Source: Streptomyces melanogenes (GTDB lineage Bacteria; Actinomycetota; Actinomycetes; Streptomycetales; Streptomycetaceae). From it: a DNA stretch of 64,000 nucleotides. Of this stretch, positions 58,057 through 64,000 are shown one piece after another. How positions within the stretch are numbered: position 1 is the stretch's first letter; the number at the start of each line of letters is the position of its first letter. The DNA is taken from NCBI RefSeq assembly GCF_014649795.1, contig NZ_BMTS01000012.1:186001-250000 (forward strand). The letters run 5' to 3'. The position numbers and the translations under genes were made by a program. Below the pieces are notes generated by a model. It saw only the letters and a program-made list of their open reading frames with translations, had not been told where the DNA came from and did not search any database.

Positions 58057-58820
58057 GTGCTGGCTCCAGAGTGCGGAGTCGGCTTCGTCGACAGGCCCGT
58101 CGGGCCGCCGGACGAGCCGGTGGGGAGGCCGGGGCTCGCCGAGCGGCCGCCGATCGGCTTCGCGCTCTGCGAGGTGCCGGGGTGCGGGGTGGCGCCGGTG
58201 GGCTTGCCGGAGTTCTTCGTCCTGCCCGGCTTGGCGGTGCCGGAGGCCTTGGCCCGTGCGGAGCCACTGGCCGAGGGGTGCGCCTTGCCCTTGGAGGCGC
58301 CGGGCTTGGTACCCGGGCGGGGGGCGCGGGAGTCGGTGGGGGCCGGAGTGACCTGGACCGTCTCCGTCTTCTTCTCCTTGGCCGCGGGGCCGGGTATGCC
58401 GAGCCAGGGCGCGCGGGAGCTGCCGCCCATGAGGCTGCCTACGAGCATCACGGCGTAGCAGGTGCATGCCAGGCCGAAGACCCAGCCGAGCCGGCGCAGG
58501 TTCTTGCCGCGGCGGCCGCTCTCGTCCACGAAGACGGGACCGTCGGGGTCCCCCGCGGGGACCGGCGCCTGCGCCAGGTCCTGAGCCGGGAAGCGGACCT
58601 GGGCCTGGACCTGCGTCTGGACCTGGGCCTGGAACTGGGGCTGCGCCTGGGTCCGGACGTGGTCCTGAGTCCGGTCCTGGGCCCCGTCCTGCGCCGGGGC
58701 GTTGCCCGGCAGGCGTCCGGCGACGTTCAGTTCCATCGTGAAGTCGTCGAGCGGCCTACGGGGCTCCTCGAACGGGTTCCGGGGTCGCCCCGGAGGGGCT
58801 TCTTTTCGCCAATTGTCCAC
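58053..58820 (-). CDS. matA: MatA-like single-pass membrane protein
   Basis: The protein upstream of matB, overlapping it by GTGA (58053-58056). A disordered, Gln/Ala/Pro-rich cytoplasmic half (QAQPQFQAQVQTQVQAQV) is followed by one membrane helix (RRLGWVFGLACTCYAVMLVGSLMGG). A long Ser/Thr/Pro/Gly/Lys-rich outer region (KPGASKGKAHPSASGSARAK ...) follows. GTG 58820 (VDNWRKEAPPGRPRNP) with GGGGAAG 12 nt upstream is my choice; ATG 58736 (MELNVAGRLPG) is an alternative with no ribosome site. By synteny this is MatA, needed with MatB for hyphal aggregation in S. coelicolor. Its molecular role is unclear. Confidence 0.78.
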   Translation of the reverse strand: MDNWRKEAPPGRPRNPFEEPRRPLDDFTMELNVAGRLPGNAPAQDGAQDRTQDHVRTQAQPQFQAQVQTQVQAQVRFPAQDLAQAPVPAGDPDGPVFVDESGRRGKNLRRLGWVFGLACTCYAVMLVGSLMGGSSRAPWLGIPGPAAKEKKTETVQVTPAPTDSRAPRPGTKPGASKGKAHPSASGSARAKASGTAKPGRTKNSGKPTGATPHPGTSQSAKPIGGRSASPGLPTGSSGGPTGLSTKPTPHSGAST

Positions 58821-59019
58821 TTTGCGTACGCACTTCCCCACTGGATGATTCGCGGGTTGCGCGCACTCCTCTAGCGGGCGCTGCGTTCCGGACCGGGTCC
58901 CCACCCGTTCCACGCACCCCCACTACCACACCGCACCCGGGGAATGAATGTAGCGCACGCCGCTGTGAGCCGAGTTCACGCGCCAAGTGTTGTTCCTCAA
59001 CTGGAACAACAGAGAGGCA

Positions 59020-59979
59020 TCAGTCGGACATGAGGGACAGATCCTCCCCCGGAAGCCAGTATTCAGGGGGCAGTTCGAGCCACCCTGCGGCCTTTTCCAT
59101 CCGCCGGGCGACCTCCTGGAGAACCTCCAGGCCGGGGTGGTGCAGCCCCTTGCGCCACACCAGCGACACCGGTGACAGCGGTACGGGGCGGACCAGCGGC
59201 CGCAGCACCATCCCGGATATCTCCATGAAGTCCGTGCTGGCCAGCACCGACCAGCCGCGCCCCAGCACCACCCGGGCGAACTCCTCCTTCCCGGAGATCT
59301 CCGGGAACGGCGCGGCCAGTTCCGCACCCCGCCCGGCGAAGAGCCGCGCGGCCAGATCCGTCCACTCGGCGGTGGCCGGATTGCCCGCCCCCGCGTACAG
59401 CGTCTCGCCCGCGAGCGCGTCCACCGGCACCTCCGCCAGATGCGCGAGGCGGTGACCGGACGGGAGCAGCACCGCCATCCGCTCGTACCGGACGGGCTGG
59501 TGCGAGAGGCCCGCCAGCACCGACGGGTCGAGACCTGCGACCCGGCCGAAGGAGACGTCGAGGCGCCCGGCCAGGATCTCGGCGGCGGCCCCGGTGAGCC
59601 CGCTCAGATAGCGCGCCACGAACTCCTGCCCGGCCGCCGCCTCGCGGGCCCGCACCAGCACCCGGTGGCCGGTGCCGACCGAGGCGCTGACGTCGACGAG
59701 CAGCGGACGGGCCTCGGCCGCCCAGCCGGTCCGCAGCTCGTCGTGCGCGGCGAGCACCCGCCGCGCGTACGGCAGCAGCCGCGCGCCGTCGGCGGTGAGC
59801 TCCACCGCGCGTGTGGTCCGTACGAACAGCTCGGCGCCCAGGTCGCGTTCGAGCCGCCGCACGTCCCGGCTGAGCGCCTGCTGGGCGACGAAGAGCCGGG
59901 CGGCGGCCCGGGTGAAGTGCAGTTCCTCGGCGACGGCGGTGAAGGCGCGCAGCAGCCGGGGGTCGATGTCCTGGGTCAC
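59020..59979 (-). CDS. LysR-family transcriptional regulator
   Basis: A 319-aa LysR regulator. The N-terminal helix-turn-helix (PRLLRAFTAVAEELHFTRAAARLFVAQQALSRDVRRLERDLGAELF, residues about 7-55) is followed by a linker helix and a periplasmic-binding-type effector domain (about 90-300, with LVDVSASVGTGHRVLVRAREAAAG and GETLYAGAGN). GTG 59979. It is divergent from an MFS gene with a 125-bp gap, the usual arrangement for a LysR-controlled exporter. The inducer is unknown. Confidence 0.93.
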   Translation of the reverse strand: MTQDIDPRLLRAFTAVAEELHFTRAAARLFVAQQALSRDVRRLERDLGAELFVRTTRAVELTADGARLLPYARRVLAAHDELRTGWAAEARPLLVDVSASVGTGHRVLVRAREAAAGQEFVARYLSGLTGAAAEILAGRLDVSFGRVAGLDPSVLAGLSHQPVRYERMAVLLPSGHRLAHLAEVPVDALAGETLYAGAGNPATAEWTDLAARLFAGRGAELAAPFPEISGKEEFARVVLGRGWSVLASTDFMEISGMVLRPLVRPVPLSPVSLVWRKGLHHPGLEVLQEVARRMEKAAGWLELPPEYWLPGEDLSLMSD

Positions 59980-60104
59980 GGACGGCAGTCAACCGCACCG
60001 ACGCCGACAGCAGAAGCCCTCGTCCAGGACTGACAACGCAGATGCGTGAATGGCCTCTGATCAGGTGTTGGACGCCCGCGCCCGGCCCGGGCGAAGCTCG
60101 GTGC

Positions 60105-61373
60105 ATGCCGCAACTGATGACCGTCTCGGGTTCGACGCTGGTGCTCGCCGGGCCCGTTCCGTACGAGCGCGAGCCCCGCGCTCCGAAAGCGCGGGCCACC
60201 CCCTACCGCCGCCTGTTCGCCGTCCCCGGCGCCCGCGCCTTCACCCTGGGCAACCTCATCGCGCGGCTGCCCATGGGCATGTTCAGCGTGAGCGCCGTGA
60301 TCATGATCGCCGGGTCTCGCGGCTCGTACGCCCTCGCCGGAGCCGTCACCGCCACCGGCCTCGCCGCGACCGCCCTGGTCGCGCCCTGGACGGCCCGCCT
60401 CATCGACCGCCACGGCCAGGCCCGGGTCGCCGTGCCCGCCACCGCGCTCGCGGTCCTCGGCTCACTGGCGCTGCTGCTCTGCGTACGCCTGGACGCACCG
60501 GACTGGACGCTGTTCGCCGCGTACGCCGCGACCGCCACCACCCCGAACACCGGCGGCATGTCGAGGGCGCGCTGGGCGCACGTCCACCGGGGCGACCCGG
60601 CGGCCCTGCACACCGCCAACTCCTTCGAGCAGGCCGTGGACGAACTCTGCTTCATGCTGGGCCCGGTGGCCGCCGCGTTCCTGTGCACGGCCCTGTTCCC
60701 GGAGGCGGGCACGCTGCTGGGCGCGGTGCTCCTGATGACGGGCGTGCTGATCTTCTCGGCCCAGCGCGCCACGGAACCCCCGGTCGCCCCGCGCACCACG
60801 GCCCGCTCCCCCCTGCGCTCCCCCGGCCTCGCCCCGCTGCTCGCCGTCTTCCTCGCCACGGGCGCGGTGTTCGGCTCGATGGAGGTGGTGACCCTGGCAT
60901 ACGCGTCGGGGCTCGGCCACGGCCCGTCGGGCGGCGCGGTCCTGGCGCTCCAGGCCGCCGGGTCGGGTGCGGCGGGTCTGGTCTACGGCTCGGTGCGGCC
61001 CGCGCGTTCCGTCGCCCGGCGGCTGCTGGTGTGCGTCGGCGCGATGACGGCCCTGATGTGCCTGCCGCTGCTGGCGGCCCGTACGGGTTCGCTCGCCGTC
61101 CTCGCGGGTGCCCTGCTCCTGGCGGGCGCGGCGACCGCGCCGACGATGGTCACCGGGATGACCCTGGTCCAGCGCCTCACCCCCGAGGGCCGTCTGAACG
61201 AGGGGATGACCCTGGCGGTCACCGCGATCCTGGGCGGCATCGCGGCCGGCTCGGCCACCGGCGGCTGGCTCACCGACCACGCCTCGGCCCCGACCGCCTA
61301 CCTCGCCCCGGTCTGCGCGGCGGCCCTCGCACTGGCGGCGTGCGCGGCGGGCCCGGCACGGCGCCGGGCGTGA
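60105..61373 (+). CDS. MFS efflux transporter
   Basis: A 422-aa major facilitator with about 12 hydrophobic helices. The N-terminal half shows LAATALVAPWTARLIDRHGQARVAVPATAL (motif A-like) and AATATTPNTGGMSRARWAHVH. The C-terminal half includes LATGAVFGSMEVVTLAYASG and LLAGAATAPTMVTGMTLVQRLTP. It resembles sugar- or drug-efflux permeases of the SetA/YdeE-like type in Streptomyces. ATG 60105 opposite the LysR start. Its terminator lies at 61392-61424. Regulation by the LysR neighbour is inferred. Confidence 0.9.
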   Translation: MPQLMTVSGSTLVLAGPVPYEREPRAPKARATPYRRLFAVPGARAFTLGNLIARLPMGMFSVSAVIMIAGSRGSYALAGAVTATGLAATALVAPWTARLIDRHGQARVAVPATALAVLGSLALLLCVRLDAPDWTLFAAYAATATTPNTGGMSRARWAHVHRGDPAALHTANSFEQAVDELCFMLGPVAAAFLCTALFPEAGTLLGAVLLMTGVLIFSAQRATEPPVAPRTTARSPLRSPGLAPLLAVFLATGAVFGSMEVVTLAYASGLGHGPSGGAVLALQAAGSGAAGLVYGSVRPARSVARRLLVCVGAMTALMCLPLLAARTGSLAVLAGALLLAGAATAPTMVTGMTLVQRLTPEGRLNEGMTLAVTAILGGIAAGSATGGWLTDHASAPTAYLAPVCAAALALAACAAGPARRRA

Positions 61374-61391
61374 GGACGTGCGCGTACGACA

Positions 61392-61424
61392 AAGGCCCGG
61401 TCGCTGTAGTAGCGGCCGGGCCTT
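61392..61424 (+). terminator. Terminator of the MFS gene
   Basis: AAGGCCCGG (61392-61400) pairs with CCGGGCCTT (61416-61424), extended inward by CGCT/AGCG around GTAGT. It lies 18 bp after the MFS stop codon. Confidence 0.8.
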
Positions 61425-61476
61425 GGTCTCACATGGGATGAGGGGGTCTGGGGGTCATGCCCCCAGAAAGAGGACG

Positions 61477-61517
61477 AGGTGGACCGGGCTCGCGCTGTTT
61501 GCGAGCATGGTCCACCT
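61477..61517 (-). terminator. Terminator of ssrA
   Basis: AGGTGGACC (61477-61485) pairs with GGTCCACCT (61509-61517), with an inner GCTCGC/GCGAGC stem (61488-61493 and 61501-61506). On the minus strand it follows the tmRNA 3' end by about 10 bp and is followed by CGTCCTCTTT. Confidence 0.8.
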
Positions 61518-61525
61518 TCACCTCG

Positions 61526-61892
61526 TGGAGATGGCGGGAATCGAACCCGCGTCCAACGGTGCGGAATCAGGGCTTCTCCGTGTGCAGTTCGCTGCGATTT
61601 TCTCAGCCCCGGAGATCACGCGAACAAGTCTCCGACGGGCTCAGTCACTGTTTGATTTCCTTCTGGGCCCCGTGACCGGGCTCAGAAGTTTAGATCCCTT
61701 GATGATGCCAGGATCCGGGTCGGGATCACCCCCGGGCTGACACTTCGCAAGTCGCTACTTAGGCAGCGAGGGCGAAGGAATCGCGCTTGGTGTTGGCGAT
61801 TATTGGTTGCGACATATGGTTAACGAGATCATTGCCGCTTCCTCGACACGCTTCCCCTGCTTCGACATCCGCTGTCGAAACCGATCATCCCC
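61526..61892 (-). ncRNA. ssrA: Transfer-messenger RNA
   Basis: The 5' end is GGGGATGATCGGTTTCGAC (61892 downward). It pairs with CATCTCC near 61527-61533 as the alanine-tRNA-like acceptor, with a TTCGATTC T-loop. The resume codon is GCC at 61797; the frame gives ANTKRDSFALAA and stops at TAA (61759-61761). CCA is not encoded (the DNA reads ACGA), so the 3' CCA must be added enzymatically. It rescues stalled ribosomes together with SmpB, whose gene is 80 bp upstream on the same strand. Confidence 0.96.
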
Positions 61893-61972
61893 ATGTTGAT
61901 TTTTCAATGCGCGCACCCGCTGTGAGGTGCAGAGCCCATCGTACGTGACCGACGTGGGCGGGTGCCAGCGTA

Positions 61973-62470
61973 TTAGGCCCGCTGACGCCGCCGGGCCGCC
62001 GAGATCGCCCGGTTCGTCTCCCGGGTGTCCTGCTTCTCGCGCAGCGTCTGCCGCTTGTCGTACTCCTTCTTGCCCTTCGCCAGCGCGATCTCGATCTTCG
62101 CCCGGCCCTCCTTGAAGTACAGGACGAGGGGCACGATCGTGTGACCCGACTCCTGCGACTTGGACTCCAGCTTGTCGATCTCGGCGCGGTGCATCAGCAG
62201 CTTCCGCTTGCGCCGCGCGCTGTGGTTGGTCCAGGTGCCCTGGGCGTACTCCGGCACATGGACGTTGTGCAGCCAGGCCTCGCCCCCGTCGATCTGCACG
62301 AACCCGTCGACCAGCGACGCCCGCCCCTGGCGCAGCGACTTCACCTCGGTACCGGTGAGCACGAGACCGCACTCGTAGGTGTCGATGATGGTGTAGTCGT
62401 GCCGCGCCTTCTTGTTCTGCGCGACGAGCTTGCGCCCGCTGCCCTTGTCCTTGTCTTTTGCCTTAGCCAT
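61973..62470 (-). CDS. smpB: SsrA-binding protein
   Basis: A 165-aa SmpB. The conserved start (GRKLVAQNKKARHDYTIIDTYECGLVLTGTEVKSLRQGRASLVDGF), the central beta-barrel and the family end (YFKEGRAKIEIALAKGKKEYDKRQTLREKQDTRETNRAI) are all present. The C-terminal tail is arginine-rich. It binds tmRNA and places it in the stalled ribosome. ATG 62470 lies 18 bp after the S41 peptidase gene stop, so it is co-transcribed with it. Confidence 0.97.
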   Translation of the reverse strand: MAKAKDKDKGSGRKLVAQNKKARHDYTIIDTYECGLVLTGTEVKSLRQGRASLVDGFVQIDGGEAWLHNVHVPEYAQGTWTNHSARRKRKLLMHRAEIDKLESKSQESGHTIVPLVLYFKEGRAKIEIALAKGKKEYDKRQTLREKQDTRETNRAISAARRRQRA

Positions 62471-62488
62471 AGTGCGGCCATTTTCGCA

Positions 62489-63661
62489 CTACGACCGCCC
62501 CCCGAGGCCACTCAATACCGCCTGGGCCCGCTCCTGGGCCCGGTCGGTGACCGGTACGTCCGGGGTGATGCCCTTCCCGTCGACGCCGTGGCCCGCCGGG
62601 GTGCGGTAGTGGCCGACGGTCAGCTCGGCCACCGAGCCGTCCGGCAGGTCGGTCGGCATCTGGACCGAGCCCTTGCCGAAGGTGCGCGAGCCCACCGTGA
62701 CGGCCCGGCCCCGGTCCTGCAGGGCGCCGGTCAGCAGCTCGGCCGCACTCATGGTGCCGCTGTCGACCAGGACGACCAGGGGGCGGCCGGTGTCGCCGGC
62801 CCGCTCCGCGTACAGCGCGCGCTGGCGGCCGTGCACGTCGTACGTGGCGACCAGGCCGCCGTCGAGGAAGGCGGAGGCGGCCGAGGCGGCCTCGGTGACC
62901 AGGCCGCCGGTGTTGCCCCGCAGGTCGAGGAGGACGCCGGCGCCGCCGGGGGCCGCGCGGACCGCCTTCCGTACCCGCTCGCCGGAGCCCTTGGTGAAGG
63001 CCGCCACCTTGATCATCACGTCGCCGCCGGGCAGCGCGCTCACCGTCACGGTCTCGGTGGTGAGCTCGGCCCGCCGCAGCAACTCGCTCCAGGTGCGCCC
63101 GGCGCGCTCCAGGCCGAGCACGACCCTGCTGCCCGGAGTGGCCCCGTCGCCGCGCAGCAGGGCGACGACCTCGGTGACCGGCAGGGTGTCGAGGGCGCGG
63201 CCGTCGATCGTACGGAGCCGGTCGCCCGCGCTGATCCCGGCGCGGGCGGCCGGTCCCCCGGGCTGGAGGCGGGTCACCTCGACGCGGCCGTCGGCGGTGC
63301 GCCGGGCCCACAGGCCGACGCCCGTGTACCGCCCGTCGAGGGCGTCCTCGAACTGCTCGTACGCCGTCGGGTCGTACACCGCGCCCCAGCGGTCGCCGCT
63401 GCGGCTGACGGCCTCGGCGGCCGCCTGGCTCGCCGACTTGCCGTCGGCCACCGCCTCGGCGGCGGCCCGGGCCACGTCCGCGCCGCGGTCGCGGGGCTCG
63501 GTGGCGGAGGCGGGCAGCGCGTGCAGCGGGGTGCGGCGCTCCTCGGCCTGCGGCAGCGAACCGGTCACCGCGGCGGTCGCCAGGACCGAGACGAAGACCA
63601 ATGTCAGAGTCGCCCCGCGGCGCACTCCGCGGGACCTGGGACAGCTGTCCGGACCTGACAT
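62489..63661 (-). CDS. S41-family C-terminal processing protease
   Basis: A 390-aa secreted peptidase. A signal peptide (ATLTLVFVSVLATAAVTGS) precedes a helical segment, a PDZ domain (about 112-200: GLWARRTADGRVEVTRLQPGGPAARAGISAGDRL) and the S41 core. The core has S305 (VDSGTMSAAELL) and K330 (RTFGKGSVQ), the Ser-Lys dyad. ATG 63661 (MSGPDSCPRSR) is the natural start; no strong ribosome site is seen. It lies between ftsX and smpB in the standard actinobacterial order and probably trims cell-envelope proteins. Confidence 0.94.
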   Translation of the reverse strand: MSGPDSCPRSRGVRRGATLTLVFVSVLATAAVTGSLPQAEERRTPLHALPASATEPRDRGADVARAAAEAVADGKSASQAAAEAVSRSGDRWGAVYDPTAYEQFEDALDGRYTGVGLWARRTADGRVEVTRLQPGGPAARAGISAGDRLRTIDGRALDTLPVTEVVALLRGDGATPGSRVVLGLERAGRTWSELLRRAELTTETVTVSALPGGDVMIKVAAFTKGSGERVRKAVRAAPGGAGVLLDLRGNTGGLVTEAASAASAFLDGGLVATYDVHGRQRALYAERAGDTGRPLVVLVDSGTMSAAELLTGALQDRGRAVTVGSRTFGKGSVQMPTDLPDGSVAELTVGHYRTPAGHGVDGKGITPDVPVTDRAQERAQAVLSGLGGRS

Positions 63662-63750
63662 GGCGTCGAGTCTAGGACAACGCGAGGGCGCCGCAGGGGC
63701 TGTTGCTCCTACGGCGCCCGGGGCGCATCTCACACAGTGAAGCGCGCGCG

Positions 63751-64000
63751 TCACACCTTCAGGTACTTGCGCAGCGCGAAGAAAGCGGCGAGGGCGGGCA
63801 TCAGCACGCTCGCCGCGAGCACCAGCGGCAGCTTGGCCAGGACCGCGTCCCAGCCGATGAAGTTGATCAGGTTCAGCTTGTGCGACAGGTCGAGGCCGTG
63901 GTCGATCATGAAGTAGCGGCCGACGATCAGCATGCCGGAGGCGGCGATGCCGCCGAGCACGCCGGCGAAGGCGGCCTCCATGATGAACGGCGCCTGGATG
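63751..64000 (-). CDS. ftsX: Cell-division ABC transporter permease FtsX, C-terminal part
   Basis: This is the last ~82 residues of FtsX, running off the right edge. It has IQAPFIMEAAFAGVLGGIAASGMLIVGRYFM, then LINFIGWDAVLAKLPLVLAASVLMPALAAFFALRKYLKV, with the last two membrane helices. FtsX with FtsE controls peptidoglycan hydrolases at the septum. The stop is at 63751, 89 bp before the S41 peptidase start. The call rests on family feel and gene order. Confidence 0.85.
   Translation of the reverse strand, partial: IQAPFIMEAAFAGVLGGIAASGMLIVGRYFMIDHGLDLSHKLNLINFIGWDAVLAKLPLVLAASVLMPALAAFFALRKYLKV

Noticed and set aside
1..64000. CRISPR arrays, rRNA operons and prophage modules
   Set aside because: No regularly spaced direct repeats with spacers, no rRNA sequence and no phage structural or integrase genes were seen.
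1..64000. A biosynthetic gene cluster
   Set aside because: No PKS, NRPS, terpene synthase or RiPP modifying genes occur. The exporters and regulators here are isolated.

Overview
The window is high-GC actinobacterial chromosome, almost certainly Streptomyces. The support is the codon bias, GTG/TTG starts, many ATGA/GTGA gene overlaps, a tmRNA tag of ANTKRDSFALAA, and a gene order that matches, from memory, the S. coelicolor stretch from hppD (SCO2927) to ftsX (SCO2968). The backbone is conserved core sequence interrupted by decayed genes, small repeats and two accessory regions.

Layout. 0-5.5 kb: hppD with a divergent Lrp/AsnC regulator, then an osmoprotectant ABC importer operon broken in several places. 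Its permease is frameshifted, its ATPase has lost the C-terminus, a dead TnpB remnant sits in the middle, and the binding protein has lost its N-terminus. 5.5-13.6 kb: a winged-helix regulator with an operator-like repeat cluster, an MFS gene split by a 37-bp palindromic element, a Lon-like PDZ protease, an IclR regulator, a DEAH helicase and another MFS exporter. 13.7-21.1 kb: tRNA-Cys, then an orphan type VII secretion-associated locus with a lipoprotein, a 776-aa secreted-type protein, a small helical protein, a mycosin protease, a WXG/Pro-Gly-rich protein and a helical protein, but no secretion ATPase or channel. 21.2-26.3 kb: a three-subunit molybdenum hydroxylase whose Fe-S subunit carries a very long disordered N-terminus. 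26.5-40.9 kb: core genes for GH20 hexosaminidase, DUF3039 protein, YqgE, MurA, HU, malic enzyme, HelD-like helicase, sigma U and its anti-sigma factor, a CGNR regulator, NnaR and NarK.

41.2-54.5 kb is the second accessory region. It holds an XRE regulator, gene debris, a putative immunity gene, a 2217-aa RHS/YD-repeat protein and a divergent DNRLRE/FG-GAP secreted protein. The RHS tip is AT-richer than its shaft and shows a PD-(D/E)XK nuclease pattern. It lies exactly between narK and the mat (PNAG-like exopolysaccharide) cluster. 54.5-64 kb: matA-matB-acyltransferase, a LysR/MFS pair, and the trans-translation/division block ftsX-S41 protease-smpB-ssrA.

Five copies of a long intergenic inverted repeat (arms around GTCTGCGG...CGCAGTTCCCCGCGCCCCT) are scattered over the first 31 kb. 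The strongest candidates for something undescribed are the RHS nuclease tip with its small neighbour, the orphan mycosin/WXG locus, the W-motif repeats in the Fe-S subunit, and the palindromic element that splits an exporter gene while supplying a Shine-Dalgarno sequence.
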